The translations under genes were made by a program, and so were the position numbers. Positions 30,700 through 42,560 of a stretch of DNA of 64,000 nucleotides are shown piece by piece; positions within the stretch are counted from its first letter, which is position 1; the number at the start of each line of letters is the position of its first letter. The notes under the pieces are model-generated. The model saw only the letters and a list, made by a program, of their open reading frames with translations. It was not told the DNA's origin and did not search any database. The DNA is taken from NCBI GenBank assembly GCA_949152475.1, contig OX424570.1:24300694-24364693 (forward strand), read 5' to 3'. Source of the stretch: Terebella lapidaria. Its lineage: Eukaryota > Annelida > Polychaeta > Terebellida > Terebellidae.

Positions 30700-30870
30700 G
30701 AAACATTGCTGAACATGTGCACAATAGAAATGGTATCGATTAAGGCTCAGATTGCCGGGAAACCGAACTGCCGTTGTGCCAGATAATTGTATTTCACCTA
30801 GTTATTGTCGTCTATGGTGTCAAAAAGGGGAAGACTGCGCTTGCAAAGATATTTGTTGTTTGCGTAGTTT
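30700..30870 (+). repeat. Dispersed repeat family G
   Basis: AACATGTGCACAATAG, GGTATCGATTAAGGCTCAG and CGCTTGCAAAGAT match 36010-36170. Confidence 0.5.
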
Positions 30871-30912
30871 TCACTGTACATTACCCCGATTACCGTCAAT
30901 CACGGTAACGAA

Positions 30913-30988
30913 GGAAGAAGGAATAAAGTTTAACGGCAGTTTGGGCTCAAGAAGGCCATTTCAGCGCCAAACGAAGATATAAAAGTAG
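30913..30988 (-). mobile_element. LINE 3'-tail fragment
   Basis: Flanked by near-identical ATCACGGTAAC sequences. Confidence 0.85.
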
Positions 30989-32229
30989 GGTAACGGATCA
31001 CGGTAACAATCAATTACGGTAACGGACGTTACGGTAGTAGTAAGAATGGCCTAAGTTCGGACGAATCGGATTTAAGTTTACTGGAATTTTGATGTGTATC
31101 AGAACTAGTCGAGTAGGACTTATACTGCTTTTTGCCAGCGATTAAAAATATGTTGAAAAGTGTTAATACTCGTTTTTCATTATGGTAATGTTTACCGATG
31201 ATTATAGTAACGCGAAAATGACTACACGGAACTGATTCCGTATCAATTATGTATATAATAATATCGTTGATATGTTGTTTATTTTTACATGAACCATCAA
31301 CGACTTCAACGTTTTTGGAGGAATGAATTTTGATCTGCACTAATATACAGTTTTGAAGTTGTTACATGTACCTACATCTATAATAAAATAGCTTCAATAT
31401 TAACAATACAATAATTGGAATTTGGAGGGTGAGGGGTACACCTTTGCATTTGTCAGCAATCGAAACATGTCACTGTAATGAAACGTACTGTTTAAGACGT
31501 TCTAAATCATAATCCAAACTATCTCGCCATCATTTGATATTATCTATTTCATTTCAGCTTGCCCACTATGCAACACCAAGGTTGTCACTCCTGCAGCCTG
31601 TATGCATATCGATATATTCAAAAATAATATTTTTTGTCGAGTAACACGTTTTGTTTTTTTTTAAATTCTAATTACAAGTAAGCTTGGCTGAATATTGTGC
31701 AGTTGTTAAGGTTGAAGAATGGCATTGCTACAATAATACTGTGCATCATGTGCATGTCATGTTAGTTTCATGTTATCCGTAAATGAGTGAATATTTTGGA
31801 CAAAGTATTTGGGAACCGACGAGGATAAAAATCTGCTTAACAATATGAACTATTTGTACAATCTATTAGATCATCTTTGAACAGCACACACACCATAAGT
31901 GGAATACGACATTTGTCTCCGATATAAATTCTTACCTTTCCATTCCTACCATATTGTGGCTTGTTATATCAAAATACACAAAAAAGAGAGGCGTCACTCC
32001 GACCGCACCATTTTGGATTTGAGCTCATGGTACTGAGAGACGGGAGGGGGGGGGGCAGGTTTATGTACCAATTCACACCTATAGCTTTTACATGAATTCG
32101 TGAATGAAAATGTATGCTAGTGAAAACAAACTGACATAACTCATGTGTCTCTAGAACTCTCTAAACGTCAAACTACAAGTAAAGCTCCCATCTTGCTCTT
32201 GGAATGTCTTGCCTGAACACTAATGCCAG
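30989..32229. other. No gene recognised
   Basis: Short GGTAACGG-like repeats near 30985-31040, then AT-rich single-copy sequence. Confidence 0.5.
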
Positions 32230-32690
32230 TGAATACAAAAACAGAGTGGAATATCAGAGTTGGCATTCCCTCTCTTTTATTACTAAGAATTTATCATACA
32301 AGTTGATATCATATTTCATTATCAATAATATACTCATGACAACATTGTGATAGGAACGTAATAAGACTGATGATAATACTCCTTTTATTTGATCAATGAA
32401 TATTCCTAGCATTCAATTATTGACACATTGTAGCATTTTTATTGGGTAGGACTATTTTGTAAGAAAAAATCAGAAGAACAAGGTTGATGGATGAAAGAGC
32501 CCACAATCAGAGTAACACGATTAAACTCGTGAGCTGGGAAAGAAATAATACACTGCATGTTGAATGCCATATTTATTTCTGTCATGGCAAAAACATGCTA
32601 ATTGGCTGATCCACAACGAGTATTTTCGTCCGAAACGTGACAGTCTCACCTTGTAACAATACAGAATGGGTAACTATAGATAGAAGAAAA
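32230..32690 (-). repeat. Dispersed repeat family A, inverted
   Basis: Runs from AATATCAGAGTTGGCATTCC to GTGACAGTCTCACC, the reverse of 4545 onwards. Confidence 0.5.
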
Positions 32691-32991
32691 ATACGTGATG
32701 CATTAGAATTACGTCATCAATATGTGAAATGGCGTATGACCATGTTTTGGCTTAGATTGGGGGGGGGGCTGCAGTTTATTTCCAGACCCCTGGGATAAAT
32801 AAAGTTGCAGGTGTCCTATTCCATTTATGTAGTAAAATATATGATGTAATATATAGACTACTCTTTCAAACAAAGTCCAAACATATTTATAAGTACCTAT
32901 TAGATAAATTTTTGAAGATTTACAAGATATTTTGATGTATTACGACTTCTTGTGCAAATTCTCTCTACGCAATTGAACTGACATGTATGTG

Positions 32992-33145
32992 AATGAATGA
33001 ATAAAGCTTAATACTTTGGACTCAAAGAGGCCATTTCAATGCCAAACCAAAATGTAAAATAACAAAGAAAAATGTTAAGACCTTAGGTTCGAGTATTAAG
33101 ATTCTGTAATGAAAGGTAATAAATACGAGATTCTGTGAAGCAATA
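32992..33145 (-). mobile_element. LINE 3'-tail fragment, GAAT-tail subfamily
   Basis: GAATGAATGAATAAAGC end and diverged 3' UTR of the older type. Confidence 0.7.
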
Positions 33146-33204
33146 TGAAATTAGCCAACAAGTTTATTGCATATGGAATGATATTTCTGCATGCACTCTC
33201 ATGC

Positions 33205-33330
33205 AGAAATATTTTGATTAAATATTTGGTCGAGTTTTGTTTCTATTGCAAAATATTGTGTTTTACGTTTGTTATTGGAATCATCAAAATTTGGCTGTAT
33301 TGGTGGTAATAGATTGATTCTTACACTCAC
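33205..33330 (-). repeat. Dispersed repeat family E
   Basis: GGTCGAGTTTTGTTTCTATT to GGTAATAGATTGATTCTTAC. Shared with 52000-52165 and, inverted, with 41630-41780 and 48263-48350. Confidence 0.65.
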
Positions 33331-33500
33331 AATCATACCCATTTACAATATACAAAAAATCACTTCAAATTCCTGACGAATCTGGTGTCCGAATCAGAAT
33401 AATCAACTGTTATACTCAAGCGAAAGCTTCAGACAATATTTTACACTCAGCTGAATTGATGGACACACTTAGACCGCACTGTTCTCAACTTAGATATAAT

Positions 33501-33557
33501 AGAAGAAGAAGAAATAAAGCTTAACGGCACTTTGGGCTCAAGAAGGCCATTTCAGTG
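33501..33557 (-). mobile_element. LINE 3'-tail fragment
   Basis: 57-bp insertion flanked by CTTAGATATAATAG. Confidence 0.88.
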
Positions 33558-34054
33558 CTTAGATATAATAGTCAAGTACTCAGGTCATTATTTGTTTCAA
33601 TATTCCATATATACATACACAGTTATTTATATTATTGTTTTTTTATTAGACATACCATATACCGGTATTTCATGCACGTTCGCATTGGATGATTAGTGAA
33701 AAAGGCGGAGGAAGGAGGGGGGGGGGGGTGTTTGAAGCTCCAGTTGACTTGTAAAACAATTGTCGATAATCAGGGATACAGCTGAAAAATACCTGGAAGC
33801 ATGAGAACATGGACGCTAAAAATGTGTATTTACCATAATTTATCATTAACAAAGCAATGATTTTTCTCCAGTGGGGATTAGGATATGCATGTGTGATTGT
33901 TTTTCTCCCATTCCCAACGTTATTTGATTACTTGTTGTTATTGGCTTAACCATAAGCTCGCGGTGTTCAAAATAGGTTTCTACATACATTTCAAATACCG
34001 ACGAATATTTTTGAATTTGCATGTGCATTGAAAATAATGGTGGACAATTTTTCG

Positions 34055-34350
34055 ACATCAACATACCTTATATAAGTACATTGAACCAGACACCATGCTG
34101 ATAACACTATTAACGTACTTCATCCCCCCTAATGACCCGGATGTAACACTACTCGCGAAGCCAATATGTATCCGTTTTGGATTGATGAGATGGCGCATAA
34201 AGAACATAGTAACATGTGTCCAACATTGTATATCTGCAATGTCAGTTGTTGTTTTGACCGGAAACATTGTGGAAACTCCCTTTTAGCAAGTCGTTGCCAT
34301 GGTTACTTCGTTGTATTTACGGTCCATTACAGGTACATCGTTGTTTCACG
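34055..34350 (+). repeat. Dispersed repeat family F
   Basis: TATATAAGTACATTGAACCA, CACCATGCTGATAACACTAT, CGGATGTAACACTACTCGC and GTCGTTGCCATGG in order. Confidence 0.65.
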
Positions 34351-35652
34351 TTAGATACATCCTGACAATCAATGTAAATGATGTAACATACACCCATAGC
34401 CATTTTCTTGGAGTTCAATGGACCTTTTCACAGAGGCCTCTCGGAGACAGTGAATATTCGGCAGTCGTCGGGTTATTCTGTCAATTCAAACTAACCACTG
34501 AAGACTGCTCGCTCGCACGTGTGTGTCATGGCAACCTTAAACCACGCTCGTGAAACTCCGTGGCTTATGACCACCCTTTGAACCCCTACCACCATAAAGA
34601 ATATAAGCGTGCGTTTTACTAGTAGCACATGAGACATATATTATATAATTCAAAATAGCGTGGTAGATGTTTTGGCATGAAAATTTGTAAGTCAAATGCA
34701 TCTATTGCGTATCAAATTTTTAATGATACTGATTTTAAAACATTCAATACAATGCTCCGTAACTTCATGTGTGGAAAATAGGCTACAAATCATCGTTACA
34801 CAGCAGACTTAATGTTTTATCCTAATACTAGCCTATTTGTTCTTCTTGTTGTTTGTTGTTTGGCACTGAAATGGCCTTCTTGAGCCCAAAGTGCCGTTAG
34901 GCTTTATTTCTTCTTCTTTTTCTGCCTTTCGTGTACTTCGTGTTTTTCGTGAATAAATGACGTGAAAACACGACAGGAAACTTATGTACACTGTTGCCGT
35001 AAATTTCTGTTATTTTGCCTTGCAAACTCGCAAAAATAAATAAAAATATTATTTGTGAATATTTTTATTTCATTGTATATTCACTTGATTCATTAACTGT
35101 AATATCTTTAATAGCCTATCTATGCTAACTTAGGTAAATTTTATGTCCGATAATGATCTATGTAACGATAACGTGAATGAATCTGTTATACAACCAAAAT
35201 TCGATCAATGCCCGAGTAGCCTTTCTCACGCGCTGTCTCACGCCATGCGGAATATCGTACATTTTCAACGTGAAGAACTAGCTCCATCGTAATTTACGAT
35301 ATATAACTTGCAAACAGATATCGTGTTGGATATTACCGTTGAAGATGCTGCATTACGGTAATAGGGTTCCACGGAGGGTAGCCTGTTGACCAGTTTCTTC
35401 TCAAGATTGCACGTGCCAGTCGCACGTGGTTTTAGCGTTATGTCAAACGACCGTTTAAACCCGCCTCACGAAATGCGTATTATTTTCGAGTCAGATTGAT
35501 AAAATGAACACAAACGGCGTATATGGTAACTCTGATTATGAAAATACTTCATTTTTTGTATATTTAGATGTGAAAATCGGCTTTATTTCCGCTAGAAAGA
35601 TTTTGTTTACGACCGTTAAATGACTCGAATGCGAGCACTTGTGATTGGTCTG
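34351..35652. other. No gene recognised
   Basis: Apart from the plus-oriented LINE tail at 34852, only AT-rich unique-looking sequence. Confidence 0.5.
34852..34922 (+). mobile_element. LINE 3'-tail fragment, the only one in plus orientation
   Basis: Reads GGCACTGAAATGGCCTTC through GTGCCGTTAGGCTTTATTTC and ends in TTCTTCTTTTT on the plus strand. Confidence 0.88.
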
Positions 35653-35855
35653 AAGAAGAAGAAGAAGAAGAAGAAGAAGAAGAAGAAGAAGAAGCAGAAA
35701 TAAAGCTTAACGGCACTTTGGGCTCAGGAAGGCCATTTCAGTGCCAAACAAAGATATAAAAGTAGTATCAAGAATGATAAAACCGCAAGTTCTACAATTA
35801 AAAATTTGTAGTGAACAGTAAAAGCTTACAAGGTTAGTGGTGAAGGATTGATGAC
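35653..35855 (-). mobile_element. LINE 3'-tail fragment, near full UTR
   Basis: A long (GAA)n of about 45 bp, then about 160 bp of UTR, flanked by TGTGATTGGTCTGAA on both sides. Confidence 0.9.
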
Positions 35856-35984
35856 TGGATGTGATTGGTCTGAAAATGACAGCATTCGGGAAATTCATCT
35901 CTATGAAGATCCATTGAAGTTGAATATTTGTTATCCGTGAGTGGTGGTATTTTTCTGAATATCTCTTGCTCATGAGTTAAAGGG

Positions 35985-36215
35985 CATATATATTCGCGAT
36001 ATTGAATCTGAGCATCTACTGAGCATGTACACAAAAGGAATGATATCAATTAGGGCTCAGGTTGGCCAGAAATTGTAACAAATCATCTTTGCCCCAGATT
36101 AGTGGCATTTACGTTCATTGTGCTCTGTTACGTTACAGGAAACGGCCGCGCTTGCAAAGATGGTCGCAAAGCAGTCAGACTGTTTGGGCTTCCTGAGTTG
36201 GAATGATGACAATGG
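35985..36215 (+). repeat. Dispersed repeat family G
   Basis: Ends CCGCGCTTGCAAAGATGGTC, mirroring 4060-4085. Confidence 0.5.
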
Positions 36216-36534
36216 AAATCGGCGGAGTGACATTCCTCTCTGACTGTAAGCTCTCTGGTTGAACAATACTTATAAGTTAACAACAGATGCAAGTCTTCCA
36301 TCTAGCTTTGAAATCTAGTTGCCTCAACATCGATGAAAAGAACAAAGTTGGAGATTTGAGTAGGCAGTTCAAATGTTCTATGTCTATAGAAAATATCTCA
36401 AATGACCATGTCTTTTTTTTCTATGTTATGTGTTTGCAACATCAACAACACGTTGCTTCTTTTCCATTAGTTAGGACTTTTTGGAAACAAATTCGAAAGA
36501 ATAGGCCTCCTATCGAGGGATTGATAAAAGATGC

Positions 36535-36740
36535 ACTCACAATAGGAGGATTTATTTGGTGTGCTGGGAAGAATAAATGTAATGGATGTCAAATGCCATG
36601 TTATTGTCATGGCAGTAGTCTGCTAATTGCCTGGTACACAACGAGTATATACGTCTAAGACGTGTGACAGTTTCAAGGTGAAACGATATGGGTAAAGGTA
36701 ACGTATTATTGTTACTGTTAATATCATATCATACTTTTTT
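36535..36740 (-). repeat. Dispersed repeat family A, inverted and partial
   Basis: GTCAAATGCCATGTTATTG, TGCTAATTGCCTGGTACAC and CGTGTGACAGTTTCAAGG match 32550-32680. Confidence 0.5.
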
Positions 36741-36999
36741 GAAATCTGGAGTTTCACATCACATTTATTGTCCATATATCGCAGGTACTCCTTGTTCTAA
36801 ATTCATTAAAGATTAAAATTGTAACAGAACTAGATGGTATTCATTCGGTGGGTGAATAGGATTAGTGAGTACCGTGCGGTACAAGTCATGGCCCCATCGA
36901 TCAGCTCCAGCACACTATGAGACAACGTCATTGCGTCTTTGGATATAATAATACTTAGACTTCCATTCCGAAAGTGTCCCATTTTTAGCTTACCGGCCC

Positions 37000-37240
37000 A
37001 TATGGGCCGATAAGCTACTGTCGTGGTTTTTCGTCTGTCGTCCGTCGTCGTCGTCCGCCGCCGCATTATCTGTTAACATTTTTTGTCTTTCTTTCGAGCT
37101 GATGAATTTGGCCATAAGTTTGTGTGAATATGTGTTAGGTCAATACCCCCAGGTTTTTTTTTCATTTTTTTTTTTATTGAATCGTTCATGCAGTTTTGGC
37201 GGCCATTTTTATGCCGATAATGGCTGTTTTGCATGTTTTC
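37000..37240. repeat. Degenerate GTCC-rich repeat region
   Basis: TACCGGCCCATATGGGCC palindrome, then GTCGTCCGTCGTCG. Similar GTCC-rich sequence with GATAACCTATTGTGG is at 63590-63960. Similar repeats are, to my knowledge, common in marine invertebrates. Confidence 0.5.
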
Positions 37241-37390
37241 AAACTCAAAAACTGACTGACAAAACATACGGCGAGTGTCAGCAACACATTGTCAATAAAC
37301 CAGGATATGATCAACCGTCAGCCACTCTCGACAGGGCACACAAACAGGGGTCTCATCCCCACGGAGCAGGTAACCCTGAGTAAGGTATGT
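37060..37390 (-). mobile_element. LINE ORF2 C-terminal fragment (I/Nimb-like)
   Basis: The minus strand reads GDETPVCVPCREWLTVDHIL and, after an in-frame stop, ADTRRMFCQSVFEFENM. I-type LINE proteins end with PPVCxxC-xxxLTVEHIL-x-C-x-x-x-x-x-R-R. The homologous piece at 58385-58455 reads VTVEHVLVHCQDSADTRR. The usual LINE tail is missing here, replaced by another repeat below 37250. Confidence 0.7.
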
Positions 37391-38063
37391 ATGCCCTATT
37401 ATACGAGCGCGTGACATGATCACGCCTGGACATTTCCTTTATTGGGGTACAACAACCAAGAGATGACGGATCCGTGATGGATAATGCCGTCAATCTACAC
37501 TATCCATTTTGTTCACAGAAAAAGGGGGTCATTAGATATATATATGTTGATGACTAGTGAAGAATTAGGTGTATTCGTTGACCACCAGTGATTATATAGA
37601 TTATATGTTGAACACCAGACCTTGCACTTTGAGAGTGATGCCATGCTACTTGTTCGGATACCCTGACGTGCGAATCAGACGGTGTATGTCTCCCTAAATG
37701 CCATACACCCATCAAGTCAATGACTGAAATGCAGCATAAGATCAGGTAATGTGCTGCTATGTCTAGACAGACACTTTGCATAATTTTTCTTCTGTGTAGG
37801 AAGGTTAAAGTGTGCATGATGTTCCGATTATTAGTACAATGGAACATGGTATGAGGAGATAAAGATAGCTCGAAATGTCTTTGGATAATGTTAGGTTATG
37901 AATGGACTGCAGGTAAAAAATACAAACTCTGTAGTGAGCAGGCCTCCCATTGAATCATAATAACATGAAGGTAACAAAATCAGCAAGACCACCCAACCCT
38001 TCTTCCCGAAACTTCCTCTACAGAGATATGTATACCCATGGATGATGATCCGAGACTTGGTTC

Positions 38064-38272
38064 TATAAATTTTAACGGCACTTTGGGCTCAAGAAGGCCA
38101 TTTCAGCGCCAAACGAGGATATTAAAGTAGTATCAAGAATGATAAAACCACAAGTTCTACAATTAAAAATTTCTAGTGAACAGTAAAAGCTTACAAGATT
38201 ATTGGTGAAAGTATTGATGACTAGATCTAGACTCAAACGAGTTGACTAGAGTTGTATGTCTAAAAATAAATC
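38064..38272 (-). mobile_element. LINE 3'-UTR fragment, long
   Basis: Shares UTR up to TGACTAGAGTTGTATGTCTA with the copies at 49703 and 58076. The tail repeat is absent. Confidence 0.85.
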
Positions 38273-38376
38273 ACGGAAATTGTACACAAATTGATGATCA
38301 ATGTGTCGTATTTTCAGTGTTACAAACAAGCTCCTATTGGTATGTACGTTTTGTTTTGTCACCATATAACAATAGA

Positions 38377-38378
<2 letters not shown>

Positions 38379-38414
<36 letters not shown>
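38379..38414. repeat. (TA)n microsatellite
   Basis: About 17 TA units. Frames across it are spurious IYIY runs. Confidence 0.95.
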
Positions 38415-38415
<1 letters not shown>

Positions 38416-39224
38416 GACTGGACTGTCTGTGAGAGGAATACAATGAGCGGATTTGGTGCAACCGAGCACAACTCAGCAGTGAGCTTTACTACCATTACTA
38501 GTTGGTCATAGTACATAGTATTCCTGCCGCTGGGCATGTTTTGAGTATACCTTTTTTTATAATCAAGTCACAAAATGACATTTGAAAATGAAAATTATCA
38601 GACATTTTAATATATTTAATCAAGAACCAAGTCTCGGTTGGTGACCCTTGATATCTATAGATCACCATAGTTAATTCTGGTGCCAAATGGTTGTATGCAA
38701 ATTTATGATTTTGTTACCTTCATATTCACATTATAAGTGAATGGAGAGCTGGCGCATTCCTGATTTTACATGCAGTCAAGCCTTGAATCTGTGTCAGACT
38801 AATGGAGCTAATACAGTCCATTTTGATGATGACAATATGACAATTTTGATGATGACAGGTATACAACAGTTTTCGAATAGGAAAAAAAGGCCAAGACACA
38901 CTGGCTTCACAAGGGACACAGACTGTGTGATGAATGTAGTTCGTACTGAACACTTGAAATTAGTTACAGCTGCCTCCTAAGAACAATTGAGAAATACAGA
39001 ATTTCAAAACAAACAACACAAGATATATGTATGACAAATACACTGGATTATAGGTACTCTCTAGTGGACAAGTTCGATGTCGACACCGGCCCAGTGGTGA
39101 AAACTATGTATATAACTGAATTTTTTGATGAACAATTTATACAACCTACTACAATTTCCATGACATGGCATCACCAAAAAAACAAAAGTATAAAGTAGTA
39201 CGTGAAAACAGTTGAGAATCCGTT

Positions 39225-39320
39225 ATCGAATCTCAAAGTCCAGTGTCAGGCAAAGTTGAGAAAATTTCATGGAACTTCATGAACCCCATATGGCTATAAG
39301 AAGATGATATCATATTACTA
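39225..39320 (+). repeat. Dispersed repeat family B, diverged relic
   Basis: AATCCGTTATCGAATCTCAA and AACTTCATGAACCCC align with family B, with many changes. Confidence 0.45.
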
Positions 39321-39808
39321 CTTCTCTTCGGTAGCAGGTTAATCACTGACATTATTATGATTACATTATTGTGGCCGTTGGTCTCGATTTGGCATCACGT
39401 GGTAACACATGTGAAATATGGTGAATAACAATATGGTGAATATCATTGTTTCATCCCCGAAGTGTCATGTTATTAAAAACCTCATATTCAGAGAAATTGT
39501 GATGATGAAGGTTAAGTGTGTCCTATTCACCATTCATAATGTGTAGGTGCAATTTGATAAATGTAGCATGGCTAATGTGAGCAAAATCGAAACTAACTGG
39601 AGCCCAAGTCCCATGTAAGAACTGATCCGTGTTGATCCTTGGCTAGATGCCGAGGTTTTGGAAGTGAAACCCAAGGCGGTTTATGAAGATGTAGTTTTAG
39701 TAATTTTTATATCCCGATGTCCACGGATTAGATCATCTTGGCAGATCTACGGATGTACACAGACCACCACAGATATCCTGAGTAGCTTAGGGCTGATACG
39801 GACTAGGA

Positions 39809-39882
39809 ATGAATGAATGAATGAAGTTTAACTGCACCTTGGGCCCAAAAAGGCCATTTTAATGCCGAAGCGGAATGTAAAT
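39809..39882 (-). mobile_element. LINE 3'-tail fragment, GAAT-tail subfamily
   Basis: Flanked by GATACGGACTAGG on both sides. The core is diverged. Confidence 0.82.
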
Positions 39883-40361
39883 TTGGATACGGACTAGGGC
39901 TCTTACACCACGATCCGTACACGTATTATCAGGGGTAAACAGAACAGCACAAAGAGGCACGTGCGACGACGGATAAAAAACGTCGACTACACGAACTCTT
40001 ACGGAATGTTACAGCAGGATATGGACCAGCAGAAGACTATTCTATCAAAAAGTAACTAGGGAATATGGGACACTGAGCATTGAGGCAGGGAAAATTGAAG
40101 ATCAAACCACTTCTCTCTAAAAGAATGCCTCCGGTCGTAATTAAGTTTACAGACTAAAGCACCGGTCAGAGATTTACCCTGGAATACGTGAATTTCCACG
40201 AATCTGCCTCCTCATAGATTGACTTTGACATAATCAATCCAGGAAGTTGCGTTCCGGGTTTTCCAGCTGAACGAATATGATTTACTCCAACGCAATAAAT
40301 GCAAACAATTCTTTGGATTAGACACCGATACAGACATGGTAATTATCTGGACATCTGGAAA

Positions 40362-40495
40362 TTGTTTAGCGGCACTTTGGGCTCAAAAAAGCTATTTCCG
40401 TGCCGAATCAGAATTTAAAAATGAAATCAAGAATGATAAGAGCTTTTGTTTGAGAATTAAGAATTTGTATTGAAAGATAAAAACTTCGAGACATA
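40362..40495 (-). mobile_element. LINE 3'-tail fragment, diverged
   Basis: GTTTAGCGGCACTTTGGG core plus older-type UTR (GAGCTTTTGTTTGAGAATTA). Confidence 0.75.
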
Positions 40496-41629
40496 TATGG
40501 GACTCATGAATGCTCCCACATCTGGAGTCCATACAGAAAACGAATGACATCCACAAACCAAGCTACATTCCTTAGAAGGAAGGACGATCATAATTGCTTT
40601 TGACGCGCCAATGCATGTACAAAGTATCGCAGCATCAGTGCAGTTGACATTTCATTGCTAGACAATTCCACTGAAAATCAGCACATCATGCCCATTTTCA
40701 CTTACAGAGATGAGAAATAATGAAAAGTGCTTGCCTAGACTGAGCAACACATTTCCTGCAGTCTAAGCAAGCACCCTTCCGACACAATACACCATTTATG
40801 GACCAGTGTGTGGCATATCAGGACATCGGCTTTCATCGCATCGACTGACGCACAAAACAGTTTTTTTTTGCAAATTATATAACGTAATACCATTTGATTA
40901 TAGGTTTACTCCATTTTTACCGATCAGTCACGATATTCATTGTGGCTGTTAGTCACCTGGAACTAGTACGTGGTAACACGTGTATTTCAGGATCATTTTG
41001 ATTTCTTTTGAGCAATATTCAATCGCATAAACATATTATTAAACACTAGATGTCCCTGCAAATAATTTGTCGCGAAATCCTTTAGATAAAGAATTCAAGT
41101 TCTGTGGGCCCAAGTTCTTCTATAATTATTGACGAGCATGTTGCCCACACTGATATCGAATGTTGAATTGGATCTTGTTAGTCGCGTGTTTGACCAAGTG
41201 GGAGGAAACCGTAGAACCTGACAGAAATCCATTTATAGCAATCACAGTACCCCCCCCCCCCCCCAAGTGTTGGGTAACTGGGCAAATAACACACAGCACA
41301 AAAACAGATACAATATTATCTGAATGTCACAAATTTGTTCGTTGTGATGCAAGAGAACCTTGACAAAATGGGTCATGGAATTGTCACAAAAACATATTGT
41401 CTTGATTATACAAAAAAAAACCGTCATACAGAACACACCACCAATCACAACATTTCCAGACATCTAACCACGCCCACACAGACATTACATCACATTCAGC
41501 AAATCACATGAACTCCTGTTCCACGACGCGGGAAAAACCAGACACCCATGAAAAAGTCCCCGCGCTTTTCGGAGTCGATTTTAGAGAGAGAAGACGGATC
41601 TCTGAAATATTGAAGAAATTGTAACGAAT
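40496..41629. other. No gene recognised
   Basis: Unique-looking sequence with a poly-C run near 41251. Confidence 0.5.
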
Positions 41630-41780
41630 GTAAGTATCAATCTATTACCACCAATAAATAGGATTTTGATAATGTTAATAACAAGCGTAAAGTACAACAT
41701 TTTGCAATAGAAACAAAGCCCGACCAAATAGTTTATTCAAAGACACACTGGCGTCATCAGGGGCAGACGGTGTGTTCTGA
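41630..41780 (+). repeat. Dispersed repeat family E
   Basis: GTAAGTATCAATCTATTACC through GACACACTGGCGTCATC-GGGCAGAC, about 150 bp. Confidence 0.65.
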
Positions 41781-42042
41781 AGAGAATATCTGTGATATAT
41801 TATTGTACGTGTCGGACTGCTATTCGGACTATATCGGGAAGTACGTATGTGGCCGTGATCGTGTCATCGGAAGATTCATCCTGATAAACTTGGATTAATT
41901 GAATTCGGACTGGTTTGTGATACTTCAAGCACAACACTACGAACACTATACGTTAGTAAAAGGGCTGATCGGACCCTGAGGAATCCCAATTTCGTAACAA
42001 TAGTGTATACTTATAGGAAGTGCATGCTAAGTATACACTAAG

Positions 42043-42116
42043 AAGAAGAAGGAATAATGTTTAACGGCACTTTGGGCTCAAGAAGGCAATTTCAGTGCCA
42101 AACAAGGATATAAAAG
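42043..42116 (-). mobile_element. LINE 3'-tail fragment
   Basis: Flanked by AGTATACACTAA on both sides. Confidence 0.88.
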
Positions 42117-42189
42117 TATACACTAAACGAAGGGGTTTGTATTTATATACTTATCATTATATGATAGGTTTTTGTTTTGAACTTCTAAT

Positions 42190-42560
42190 TATTCAGTCAT
42201 TATTCAGTAGTGAAAGAAAGGTGAAGGTCGTGATGTATTACATAACTGGACATCCAGATACCTAATTATATAAGTACATTAAACATCGCACCATGCTGAT
42301 AACACTATTAGCATACATCATTGTCCTAATGTTCCGGATGTAACACTACTCGCAAAGCCAGCATATATCCATTTTGCAATCTTGCGTTGACACACAGAGA
42401 ACATAACAAATACCCAACATTCTACTTCTACAAAAGATGGGTAATTAGAAACTTTGAGGGAAACTGCTCTTACCGAGTCGTTGCCATGGCAACATCGTTG
42501 TATTTACTGTTCCTAATTGGTAAATTGCGGTTGTGGGTTCCACATTATATTGTTGTGGAC
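42190..42560 (+). repeat. Dispersed repeat family F
   Basis: Same order of motifs as 34055-34350, with a perfect X-box-like palindrome GTTGCCATGGCAAC at 42480-42493. Confidence 0.65.
42480..42493. promoter_or_regulatory. X-box (RFX-type) palindrome in family F
   Basis: GTTGCCATGGCAAC is a perfect 14-bp palindrome matching the RFX consensus GTNRCC-N0-3-RGYAAC. Weaker versions lie at 34293-34306 and, inverted, near 18660 and 22120. Confidence 0.5.

Larger units (their letters stand above)
37391..39808. other. No gene recognised
   Basis: Contains the LINE UTR at 38064, the TA tract and a family-B relic. Remaining frames are under 100 codons and featureless. Confidence 0.5.

Noticed and set aside
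38246-38537. IYIYIY-rich membrane peptide
   Set aside because: Translation of a (TA)n microsatellite on both strands.
41242-41463. 73-codon frame with a hydrophobic middle
   Set aside because: It begins in a poly-G tract, is short, and has no recognised similarity or conserved copy.
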